Below are positions 49,161 through 61,309 of a stretch of DNA of 64,000 nucleotides, in pieces. The first letter of the stretch is position 1; each line of letters opens with the position of its first letter. Position numbers and translations under genes: made by a program. The notes under the pieces were generated by a model, which saw only the letters and a list, made by a program, of their open reading frames with translations, did no database searches and was not told the DNA's origin. Source of the stretch: Chamaea fasciata (Eukaryota; Chordata; Aves; Passeriformes; Sylviidae); assembly GCA_029207755.1 (NCBI GenBank), contig JARCOQ010000001.1, forward strand, positions 95,956,640 to 96,020,639, read 5' to 3'.

Positions 49161-51216
49161 AACCTGGGAGAGGTCAGAGAACTATCCTCAGCAGGGCTGG
49201 GTGGGAGGTAACAGAGCAGAAGCTGCTGGGAGCTAAGGACCAGCAGGTGAGGAAGGGACAAGGGAGCAAGGACAATGTTTGTGAATACTGCAGGGGTGGA
49301 AGCTGTGGGCCATTTCATAGAAGCCTTTGGGCACTGGGGTCTACAGGCTTGATGGAGGTGCAGTCCTTGACTGGAGAAAACACACAGCCCATCCTACCCA
49401 AACCATCCTCACAACCAGTCCCTGGTTGACACCCAAGCAGAATCTCCCAAGGCCCCATCCTTGTCAGGATACAGTGCCTCATGGAGCTTTATCTTAAACA
49501 GAGTTTTAAATTTTTTTTAAACTGTTTTAAAATAAAGTTTTAACTTCCTTTTCAAATTATCAAAGTTATGGAGAATAATAGAGAGAATGTGTTCACTACC
49601 TGATGTAGGTGATGGTATTCTCAAGATGAAAAGATGCTTTTCTCCCTTACAAATAGAAATTTCAGCATTTGAGACAATGCTAAAGATTTAAATTAGGCTA
49701 AACAGAAATACTCAATAAAGAATAATGCATTTGTTTAACTTTTTTAGCTTAGTAGAAGTTATATAAGGAACAAACTAGACAACTCCCCTCCCCACAGATG
49801 AGAAACCAAACAATTTATCACAAAAAAAATCTCTGTTCTTAAACATCTGAAAGATATCTTCACTATCAGCCATTGAAAAATTTGGTACATTTTAAAAATT
49901 GTCCAAGAAATATTGTATCACCCTCAAGTGGGGTTTTTTTGTCTGCTTCAGGGGCCGTTTCTAACAGCTCTTATGCAAGGTCTTACCTGTTCTTAATTTT
50001 CAGTGTTCCTTTTCCTTAACAATAGTGATGTATCATGAAGAAATAATATGAATGGCAGATGTAAAGACCACTGAAAATTATCTGAAAATAGTGATATGGT
50101 AACATTCCTGAGCCAGAGAAGCAAAGTAGCTGGAGAGTTTGAAATACAGCTATTTTAAATTTTAGCCTAGACCTTCAAATTGGCATTGATATTTAAAGCA
50201 GAAGTCAATGCAATTTGAGTAAAGGACAGATTTTTTTTCATCATTACTCAAAACAGCGTGGTACTTTACACTACCACTAAACCTCAATGATTATGTGAAT
50301 AAGCATCCATAGGAAAGAGTGACAGAAACCAAACCTAGTCCTTGAACAAGCAGCTTCCCACAATTCTTTTCTGACAGGTTTACTTATCCAGACATACAAA
50401 TAAGCCAAAGCTAAGGCTAACACTAGATGCTTTTTCAGAGCAATATCCAGTACCATAGTTTTAATGTAAATGTATTAATACAAACACTGATATTTAAAAT
50501 ATGTAGCTTTTTTTTCTATTTCTATTGTTTCAAAATCAAATGAAACAAGTGTCTGCTTTTTCACATTCCCAGACTTAGTGCTTTCAGAGAGAAAGATTGT
50601 ACAAAGCCTTATCCTTTTGCCAAACAATACAAAGCTGTGAACTAATCCAGGCTTTCTGAGCCAGAGATATTGCCACCCCTTACTAATAGTTGGGATGGTG
50701 CTGCCCATAGCCCTGAGAGAAAAATGTGAAAGCACTAGTGATATTTTTTCCATTAGGATAGACAAAATTAGCAATTAACACAGGTTCTGAATTTTGTTGG
50801 TGGCACTAATAGGGCACTTTTACTATACATACTTAGGAACAGAAAACTCCAAGAAAAACTGACAATGCAACACTCATCACTGAAATATGAATATGAAGTG
50901 TTTCACAATGTCTAGCCTGTTTGTTCCTTTTAGTGTCTCCCTGAACCACTTTGCTTCCCATCTCACTACTCATCACTCATTTCTTCATCCCACCTCTTAA
51001 CTATCTCCATTTACTTTCTCCTTGACCATGTATCCCTATCCTTCTTCATTTTTTCTTCATTCCCCAACACTATCACCCCCTTTCAACACCCCAGTATTTG
51101 GTCTTTCATTTCTCCTTTCTGAAGTTGTCATAATTCCTAAATTTATAACATTTTAACATCTCTTTCCAACACTGATTACAGGAGTCCACTGCCCAAAACA
51201 AGATGACAATAGGCAA
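49161..51216. other. Flank of the pseudogene, then unique sequence
   Basis: The first 300 bp (to about 49470) are less AT-rich and may be the 5' flank or an intron of the pseudogene. On the minus strand the bases just before its ATG read TTCTCTGACCTCTCCCAG then GTT, like a splice acceptor. The remainder is AT-rich and featureless. Confidence 0.45.
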
Positions 51217-51600
51217 TCATATGATCACAGGGAATTTCAGGTTGGAAAGGTCTCATATCCATCCTTTTACTCACAGCAGTCTCACATCTGAGATTAGATT
51301 TTGTTGCCCCAGGCTCTGTCCACTTGCATCTGGGAAATCTTCAGGAGCAAAGATTAGGCAGCATCTCTGAGCAACCCGTTTCACTGTGAAGCTCTCTTCT
51401 TTCAATTTATGCCTGTTATTTCACATTCTCCTGCCCTGTAGCACGGCTATCAACCTGGCTGCATCTACTCCATGACGTGTCCACAGCCTCAGGGGGCTGC
51501 TCTCATATTCCATGATGCTATGTCTTCTCCAGGCTGCACAAGCCCAGGTCCCCCAGCCCCACCTGACAGGAAAATTCCTCTGTTCCTTCCAACCTGGAGA
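51217..51600 (-). mobile_element. Diverged CR1 LINE fragment
   Basis: A minus-strand CR1 3' end: ATCACAGGGAATTTCAGGTTGGAAAGG, then the tail-proximal region (GAGCAACCCGTTTCACTG) and TTCTCCAGGCTGCACAAGCCC. There are many substitutions. The upstream boundary is approximate. Confidence 0.82.
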
Positions 51601-54600
51601 CCAAGGTCTTTTCCACAGAGTTGCTCCCTAAAACCAGCAGTCTTCAGCCTGTGAGACTGAAAGGCATTCATGCATACCAGAGGTAGGACTTGCCATGTGT
51701 CACTGCTGACTTTCCAAATGTTCTTGTCAATCCATCCTCTGGCCCATCCACATGCTGAGGTGGAAGACACTGATAACAGAAGAAGCAAGAGAAGCGATGG
51801 AGAGCAGCCTGCCCAGGGCTGAGCTCTATAATCCAGTGTTGGAGATACAGAAATGTACAGTATGCCAAAACTTTTCTTGTACACCTCTAACAATCAAGGT
51901 CTGAAATTCAAGAAACAAAGACAAAATACCACTGCTCAGAGTGATGAGATAGCAGCAGGGCTGCAGCATGCCCTGCAGAATTTGTCACATCCAGGTTCAA
52001 ACACATCCAGACTGCCAAGGAACAGGGGAGTCAATCAGTGTCACTCTGCTGGAACTCTGCACATTCCCTCGGAAGATAAAGACATGCAACCGGTTCAGAT
52101 TTAGGGCCCAGTGTACAGCCAAGATAAAAGGGATGCTGGAAATATTTAAAGCTTCATGCAAATATCCAAACCCTTACCTAATCTGAAATACTAATTCGGA
52201 GAAAACTGGAAAACTGGAACTTCTGGTAACTGACATCAGTGCCCTGTAAATATTTATCTATGTAGGGAAAAAAAAGCTATATTTTTTAATGTGTGCAGTA
52301 AAAGCACCACTGGCAGGTTCTAGGGAGATATATTGGAAGAAAAGAAGGATTCATTAAGCATTTAGAGCCAGAACTTGCATTAGCACAGCTGTGCGGACTG
52401 TGCTTTTCCTATGTATGCAGTCTCATCCCTTTCCAGATACAATAATGACTTGTTTGTACTTTATTATTTTGTAATCACAGATTTCAAAATACCATATAGA
52501 TGAGTCAGTCATGTAAACATCCTGGAAGACTCAAAACTGAAAACATGAAAATCAGAGACAGGATATAATCCTCCATGCCTTCAATAACAATTCCAAACAT
52601 AATGGCATCTGTTCATGTCAAGATAAGGTTAATTTGATCTTGTGACCAATTTGATCAAAGTTTCATGTGCCAAAATATTTGTATGCATTTTTTTATTTGC
52701 ATTTGTCCAATTTCTGTACTTTGTTCATGGAATTGCATATAGCTTTATTCACTAGTTGCTGTTATTAATCTATCGGCCATTTAGTGAAGGAAATATTCTC
52801 AAAGAGAAAGTTGCTGTAAACATTTTCAAGTATTTCTGTAATTTAACAACCTGGATCTACATTTTCAGAGCCTACTCAGGCATACGTATGCCTTTGAAAA
52901 TATTGGTAATCACCTAAATTCCAGAACATATTTGAACTACTGCATTACTTCTGTTCTCGAAGCTCTTAGAAGTTTCTATACTATACATGGTCAAGTTTTC
53001 AAAAGCCTTTTAAAAGCACCTAATGAGACTGAGATACATTTAATTGGAACATGCACCCAACATGCTTTCAAAACTCAACCCTCAAGGTCATATTTTGTAA
53101 AAGATACAAAGACAGTTCTGTCTGCAAGTTGGCAGAAACTCATCCCTGAGCAAGGCAGGGTATTTCTGCCAACTGCCAAAGCACTGTGGCTGCCGGCACT
53201 TCTGGATGAGAGGCACTATGCAAAACAATTACTAGTTTTATTCTGTAGGTCCAAGGGCTGTATTTATATGCAGCAGGCAGAAGAGAGAGTCTTCAGAAGC
53301 TCTGCAGGAAACTTTATAAATGAACCAAGAAGAATCTATGAAGTGCTCTATCAAGTGCAATAGCCATGATGAACATTTTACTGTGTCATTCAGTTTCTAT
53401 CCTCATGAGTTTTATCATTGTTGTCATTATTTCTCTGTACTGGCCAGAAATAAGGAATTAAGAGATAAAAAAGGAAAAGGTGACAGGAAGGAACCCTGTC
53501 TCTGTCTCCCCTCAACAAAGGAAAGCACAGCAAGGACAGATTACATTAAATTAACAGCATTAGGAAGATCTGAGGTGGGGAGAGTGCTCCTTTCCCCGTG
53601 GGACTCAGATCCTAAGCAGCGCTACTTAGCAAGCCATTAACAGCTGCTGGCACTACTGTCCTCAACTGCACTCTGAAGCCAATAGTCCCTCAGACTGATG
53701 TGAAGCTCTCGCGGCAATGTCTTGCCATTAACATAGCGCGAAGTTATTTGGGAGCCTATTCATCTGTTTTCCATTGTTTTCTGTTAGTGTGACAGCTAAC
53801 GAGCGTGCAGCATGCAAAGGCTCAAATGAGACTCAAAGATCTTTTGGGAAGGCAGAACTTTCTCTTAAGGAAAGACCATGTTACTGTTTTAGAAATTATT
53901 TTGCAGTGGTGAAAATTGCTCTCTGAAGACTGAGCTGTATAGGACGAACAGCGGAAGTATTGGGGTTTCCTAAATGATTTCCTAGAGAAGTTTCTAATAT
54001 CCCCATCTATCACATAACATTCATGTCGTTTATAGTCAGAGCTGGTTACATGCCTTGCAAACCAAGTCTTTGGGTTCCCCTATGAGCTGGAGATAGGAAG
54101 AACAGAAATTTACCTATTGGCCACTTAGCCTTCTTGAGAAAATCAAAGCAGGACAACTGAAGGAAAATAAGTAAGTACTTCTTTGTCTTATTTCCTAGTC
54201 ATATGGGAGTCAAGGAAGACTTCAGGAAATTACATAACATTTTTATATAATGTTCCATAACACATTTTCCTTGATGCTACATAGATCCTTATCTTACTGT
54301 TATGTCTACTGGATAGTCAAGCTTGAAAATAGACAAATGCTGGAGATCCTGCTGGAATTGTTGAACAGACCTCAGTTTATGACAGAATACAGTCCAAAAT
54401 ATCTGCCCCACATTGTAATCATCCAAGAGATCTTTCCAGAAAATTTACTACTCTGTTTGGGAGTAGGTTGCAACAGGTGACACAAATTATTAATTAAAAT
54501 AGAAAAGTACTTTCATTTTTTCACAATGCCCAAGGACCGATGTGTGAGCTGAAGTGAGGTTCCCAGGCCCCTGGGAAGAGGGTGTGGGTGGGTATCACAG

Positions 54601-56042
54601 GCAAGGCTGGTCAGGGCCTTAGGACATGTCAGAGTCCTGACAGTTTTCTCACAATTTATGGTATTTGCATTTCAAGTTAATAACAATGTTTCTTTCCACT
54701 TTTAATATATATGGCTATTATTATTTACTGCTATAATCAAGAAATTATGTAGACTTTCAGAACTAGAAAAAGGATGATTAATTCAGAGTTTAGGAAAAAT
54801 TAAAAATAAAATAAAATTGTCCTTCATTTTCTTTGGGATAAGAAAAAGGGGAAAAAATGACACTCCTGTGAGCTTGGGGTTAGAACACACACCCTACAGT
54901 GTGCGCCAGACAAGTTATTGAGGTCTGGTCAGTAAATATTCCTTGTACTGCTAATAAGTAAAATAAAATAAACTAAGATACATTTTTTAAATTGTGTTTA
55001 TTTCATCCTTATCCACTTTAAATTTCCACTTTGTGTGTATTTTTTAAAGTAAAAAATAGGAACAAATTACCATTTTTGTGTTTTGTCTGGTAACAATAAC
55101 CATAGGAAGCCTGACCTGACCTCTGAAAAAACCCTTCTGAAACTGATTCTTCTTCTCTTCTCAGAAATCGCAGTGCAGATTAGGATGAAAGTCTGGGACC
55201 TTTCAGTAAGGCAAAAAAAAAAAAAACAAACAGTCTGCGAATGGACAGGATAGCATTTAGTATATGGATGTTCTGAAGCTTATGCAAATTCTTAAACAAG
55301 GAACTATAACTCCAACACTAAGGATAAGAAGACAATCTTGGAAATACAATTTTTGGAAATGGTTGCTTGCATAATTTCTCTTAGAGATCAGAGAGAAGGT
55401 TCCAGTAAAACATCATTGCTCACGAGAACAAACTGCAAGAAAAGTATTTCCCCAGTATTTTAACTGAGTCATGAAGTGAAATTGTTTTCACCACCTGCCA
55501 CTGCATTTTTCCTCATAAGGTGGTCTAGGTTATCAGCAGTTCCATGTGAAAAACATTTATTGTTGTCTTTTTCAGAAGGGTTTTCAGAATGGTGGAGGTG
55601 TGTGGAGTGATGTGTTACGATTTGGGGACTGCTCCAAGTTAATCCCCAGCATGAATACTGACAGGACTTTCTGTTCTTCCAGTTCAGATTTTGTCTAAGA
55701 ATCCAAAATCTCCCATTTATTATATATTTTCCCTTTAAAACGGATTCCTGGACAATGGCAGAAGAGCTCCTGTTCTTTTCATGTCATGACATTGTTCTAG
55801 ATTTTCTCCTTTACCTGGACTTCCTAAAGAAGCTTGAAAAGAGCAGTTATTCAATTCACTTCTCATGAAGTTACTATAAATCAGATGCTGCTGTTATTAC
55901 TTTTTTATCTGTACCCTAAGAATCTAAGAAATGAAACTGCTTTATAAAATCTTGCACTTTTTTCCTGTTAAAATCTGTATGAGCAGATGCCTAATCCAAA
56001 ACTCAAATGAGTTCAAAGTCAGCCACCTGAATTGGAGACCAG
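51601..56042. other. Unique sequence with one CpG-bearing block
   Basis: No repeat recognised. A 143-codon frame at 52932-53363 and a 106-codon frame at 53320-53640 show no known family. The block at 53700-53820 stands out by base composition and is listed separately. Confidence 0.5.
53700..53820. promoter_or_regulatory. Candidate conserved noncoding element
   Basis: Six CpG dinucleotides fall between 53710 and 53805 in a CpG-poor neighbourhood, outside any recognised repeat. The block also holds GTGTGACAGCTAA, which contains the TGACAG core bound by TALE homeodomain proteins, and CCATTAACAT. This is a composition-based guess; conservation cannot be tested here. Confidence 0.25.
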
Positions 56043-56165
56043 ACCAAAAAAAAAACCCCAAAAAACCAAAAAAAACCAAAAAAAGCCAAACAAACAAACA
56101 AAAAAAAACCCCCAAAAAACACCAAAAAAATCCAAAAAACCAAAAAAAACCCCACCAAACCAAAC
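56043..56165. repeat. A/C-rich low-complexity tract
   Basis: Runs of A broken by CC, CCCC and CCCCC, with G and T nearly absent. It has the same character as 6851-7026 and is the reverse complement type of 44089-44210 and 60984-61093. Confidence 0.9.
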
Positions 56166-59100
56166 TTCCCTGAAGCTGCCAAAGTAAGATAAAAAGCTTT
56201 ATGTCATAAAGACTCAAAAAGACTAATAACTACAGTTGTTCCTCTCAGGGATCACTGGTTTTATTGCTTTTGATCTTCTTGGTCATTTTTGCAGGTTTCT
56301 CTCTTAGAATAAACAGATCTTTTCACTCAGAGGTCAGCTTATTTTGCACACTCATTTTCACTTTTTGGTGCTGCATTTGCCGGAACATCTGATGCTTCGG
56401 TACTGTCAGGCAGCTCCTGCTTAAAGTGATGACTTCAGCTGACACTGCACAAAGATCTGAGCTCTGAGCTCTGACCTCCATATTTGCTTGAGAAAAGGGA
56501 AATATCGTGATCCATAATTTTTAAATTTGACTGTTTATTTGTATATCCCATCTTTTTCAGAAATATGAAATAAATAGGCACCATTCAGCTGGCCAGAGAT
56601 TCCCTGGAACTGTAAAAAACCTTCATGTCACTCTTCTTCTACCCAATTCAGAGTGAAGGGCTTCTGTTTTCCCCATCCCTTCTTAGCAGTTGTGAGTCCT
56701 CAGATTTAGGTGGAGAGGTCGTTTCAAGTGAACTAACAATCTGCTAACAATTTCAGGCAAATTAAGGGAGTTTTTCAAAAGAAAGCACTTTCAGCTGAAA
56801 GGGCCAACTATCTATTATCTCCGTTCATTTAACTTCTGGAATTTCTTAACTGTTCAACAGATACAATAGACTCAGCAACTTATAAAGTCTCTGGAAAGAC
56901 TTTCCAAGTACACTGGGCTTCAGCCGTGTCAGCAAGGCAGTGCGTAATACACCAATTGAGCAGTATGAAATGAAACATTAAAGTCGAAAAAAATGTTGTA
57001 ACAGCCATGAAAGGGCAGCTGCATTATAAGAGTGCCCTGAAAGATGAAAGCAGCTGAACAAGATTTAGGAAAATACAGTCAAGTGATTCAAAAATGTGAA
57101 GATTCTATTCTCTTTGACTTTTTACTCCCTCTGGTAAGCAAGAGATTTCATGTGAAACTATTAAAAAATTAGTAGTGAGTTACTGTATCTCACGAAGAAA
57201 CATTAGCTTGATGATGAAGCTGGTTTTAATTTCCTGATATCATCCCATTCTTATTAATGACAAGTTCTCCAACTCCCCTCAGTCATTTATTTGTGGTTTT
57301 GTCCTTCTTACAAATAGCTTTTGTATCTCTCTCTCTCCTTAATCATTAAGAAATCAACAATATAAATTCATTGCTTTTAATATGCTTCCTAAAATAATTG
57401 CTCCAACCTTCAATGTTTGCACAAGACTGGAAGAGGGAGAGAAAAACTGCTTTTGTGTCCCACATGAATGTGAAAATCTTGTAGCCCTAATTTAGAATGA
57501 GAACCCAAAATCTCAGCAGAAATGCTAATAGTGAAATAGCTCTTGAGTGTTTTGCTGTGTTTCTACTTTACAAAAATAAACAGTTAAACTAAGCCTGGCT
57601 ATTTAAACCAAAACTTTAGATAAAAGTTATCTGCATAGTCTTTTCTTGTATTTGAACAGTAAACAAACAATTGTTGAAACTAGACTTTTCCTACAGGAAA
57701 TTGACTTCAGCAGCTCAGCAGTTTCATATGAAAAAAAGCTTTGCCCAAGCCTGTCTTAGGTCAACATTTGTACTGTAACTGAAACCTCCTTTCTTGGACG
57801 CATACTGCTGTAGAGACATGAGCATGAAATGATATCAAGAGTTACTTTCAGTGGATTTCTATAGTGTAGAACAGACTTTGAGATCTGAGCAGATAATTTT
57901 GGCAGATAAGCTAAATGCATTCAGAAATAATTGAAATAGAATTGGTCACAATATAAACAATGGAAATTTCCTCACAGACATCCAGCACAACTTCTGGCTA
58001 AACAGCTAGCAAAAATAAACCCCCAAAAATCACTGTCACTGAATATGAAGCCTGTAGAGAGTCAAATCAAGCTGCTGAAATATATACAAAGGTCAGAAGA
58101 CTAGCTGTGCTTCCTGTGTCCTAGAAATGCTAAAAGGAGTTTTGCCAACCAAGACAGAGTATAAATTTATTTTCTCTCCACCTTCTTATAGAATGGTTCC
58201 TTATGGTGAAAGATACTAAAAACAAAATTCTTGATATCACCTCATGGTGATACCACACACCATCTTCATCAGTGAAGCTCTGTATATTATAGTAAATTTG
58301 CTTCTGTGATCATCCCTTTATTTGGTGCACAAGAGTAACCCCTATTACTCCTGCCAGACACAACATATTCTCATCTTCCCTGTTTTTTTCCCTTCGTTTT
58401 TGGCAAGATGTGTTTCAGAGATGGTCAGGAATCATGCTTCCTTGCATGTCACTGCGCAGCTGGTCTCAGCCCTTGTTCAGTGAGACGTTTAAAGTACATT
58501 TTTAAATGTCAGTTGTGCAATGAGCTTCACTTGTTCGAAAATTTAAAGCTGTGTCAGTACCCAGATGTGTTCATGCTTAAGTGATTCATGGAGAAGGTTC
58601 AGGGAGCTAGTTGGTGACTAGCTTTACTTTGAAATAACATCAAACTGATGGGATTAACTAATATGACATACTGGTTTAATCTGGTTCCACAAATCACACA
58701 GTCTCATATTTTAACAACTTCCTCTGATTTATTGTTGCAAACAGAATAAAGTCCAAAGAAGTATATGTAAAGTCTCTATGTGTAATGTATTTAAGCATAT
58801 TTCAGGCTTTTAAAGGGCTAGTCTCAGAAAGCAGGAAAGAGCTGGGAGAATCAGCAGAGTGATTTCAAATATTAAAATGGGAATAATCATATAATAATCA
58901 TAGCTATTTTAAATCGTTCCTCTAACTACACAAATAGCCTGCAAATGAGAAATAGACCATACCTCTTAAGAAACTTGGTTTTGCCTGAGTGTATTCAAAA
59001 AAACCCGAGGAATTCCTGGTACATTACTAGATGGAAGTGTCAGAATTGAGAATTACATTTTACAAAGAGTGGAGGTCTACATGAAATGAACATTCTGTCA

Positions 59101-60983
59101 TCCAGTCATAGCTTACAATGTCACTTATACTCCAACAGTTCCAAATTTTACCTGATTACTTTAAGGAGGTCTTCTTCAGTTAACAAATCCAAGTACCTTT
59201 CATCTAAGAGCTAAAAATGCTGACATAGTGTCTGAATTACTGTTGTTGATTTTCAGGATTTGATCATCAGAGGAGCTCAAGAGGCCTGGCAGGAATAATA
59301 TGCTGATATATAAAGGAGCAAAAACCTAGAAAAGCTGATCTAGTTACTTGAGTAAGTTATGTGACCTAGTGAATTCTGAATTGTGAGTGTTGACCCTCTG
59401 CCTTTTAAAATTACAATTCATAACTGAGAAGAATATAGAAAATCATTACATAACTAATGATATACAGGTTGCATGAGGCAAAAACTGAAGAAGACTGATT
59501 ACACATATGGAGGGACCAGATGAGACAGTTGTACAGCTGGAGGACTCTGGCCAGTTGGGAAACTGAATGCAGTCAAGAAAAGATTTCTTTTTCTGAAAAG
59601 GATATGTGAAATTTTATGCATGTATAGGAAGAATAAAGGAAATTTTTAGTTTAAATCAGTATCTATGTTAGCAGCAATGAATATAAAAGATATTTTGAGT
59701 AATGTTTATTGATTATCTAAATACAAATTGCCAGTGTGATATTTTTGCTAAAAAAGAAAAAAAATTGATACACACAGGGAAAATAATGAGTAGAGACAGA
59801 GAACTTCTGATCCCTTTATTACCTCTAAACAATAATTAGTACTGCAAAATCGTTTTTGAAACTGAAAATATGTCTGAGGAAGGAGAAGAATGTTTATAGG
59901 TTAAGGAAACCTGCCTCTAGAGAAAGACACAGAAACACACTAGGTGAAGAAGGAGAACATATGGAAGCCTAAATCCCAGCAAATGGAACACAGACTTGAC
60001 AACGTGACACTGCAGCCCAGCACTTATAAAAGTTATGTGGGTGAATGCTTGACAAGTTCAGGATTTTAATTTCATTTTTTTCCAGAAATCTAATGACCAA
60101 GGAGAGCAACCTACTGTTGTCTGTTCTGTCATCCATCACTCAACATTTTAAAATAATTGTTGGGCTTTTCTTCTAAAATATATGCCATGGCTAAAAAAGG
60201 AATTAATGCTGTAATGATGCAATCACTTGCATCAAGCCACCTAATCCAAAGTATCCTGTTCTTTTGCACTGAGAATGTGTTTCTGGGCTAAGTGTGACAT
60301 TTTTATCATTGCCTCCTGGATATATCTACAGAAAATGTATCCACTGCAGCCAGAGGGACATATACAAGAATCTTGTTCTCCTTCACACAACATATTTCTG
60401 CATCTTAACTGGTCTCTGTTCCAAATGACCCCAAATGCTTAGTGCAACATTAAGGTTTAGACAAATGAGGAGAAACTGGTCTTGTATCAGGAATGGTCTG
60501 CGCTGCTACCCACTTTACTGAGCACAAACTACCCTACAAGATTCTAAATCTCCACCTTGGTGAATCTGAAGGTAGATTTCCCAACTTATATTATTAATAC
60601 CTGTCATTTCCATCACTGACATCAAAGTACTTGTTGATGAAATATTTTCCTACTAGATTATAGGATCACTATACAAATGTAGATAGATTATGGCAGAACC
60701 ATGGACAGCATATCTCAAGAGTTTAGTGAAGAGGGAAACATGAAGATTTTGGCTCTGAAATGTATTGCTGTTGTACTTTTAAAATTTTTGTGCCATTCTC
60801 TCAGCTTTATTGAAAACTGAATGGTTTCTATAGAATGACCCTTTCTGATTAATCACTCAATCTCATTTTCCTCTTCTGAATTACAATAGCTCATCAGAGA
60901 GATTCATCCTAGCTTCATTTGCACCTCAAGGACTAGCTGCAATTACTTTTGAAGTTTTTGTGCCTTTTTTTCTGAGGTTGCTC
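56166..60983. other. Unique sequence, no gene seen
   Basis: Nearly 5 kb without a recognised repeat and without an open frame over 60 codons. Two segments (about 56920-57055 and 58430-58610) are less monotonous in composition and could be conserved noncoding DNA; this is a guess. Confidence 0.5.
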
Positions 60984-61093
60984 AGTTTTGGTTTGGTTTT
61001 TGGGGGGTTTTTTGGGGGAGTTTTTTTGTTTGCTTGGGGTTTTTTTGTTTGGTTGTGGGGTTTTTTTGGTTTTTTGGTGTTGGTTTTTTTTTA
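60984..61093. repeat. G/T-rich low-complexity tract
   Basis: T runs alternate with GG, GGGGGG, GGGGG, GGGG, GGGG and GG, with almost no A or C. It lies 217 bp from the 3' tail of a CR1 element. Confidence 0.9.
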
Positions 61094-61309
61094 TTGCAAA
61101 AGCAGTAAAATGAACACACACTATTAATCAGACTTCAGAAGCATTAAGGTATTTTATTCCTGGTAGTAGTATTTTCCCATTTTATTTTACCCTTTTAAAA
61201 AACAGTGGCATCCTTGCAGTACAATTATTGAGAGCTAGAATTCTACACAAGCACCATTTCATGCTTTCTTGTTTGCATACTGGAAAACACTGCCTTTGGT
61301 TATGTTGAA

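Noticed and set aside
52932..53363. 143-codon plus-strand open frame
   Set aside because: No recognisable domain and no splice-site or promoter context. This length can arise by chance in 64 kb.
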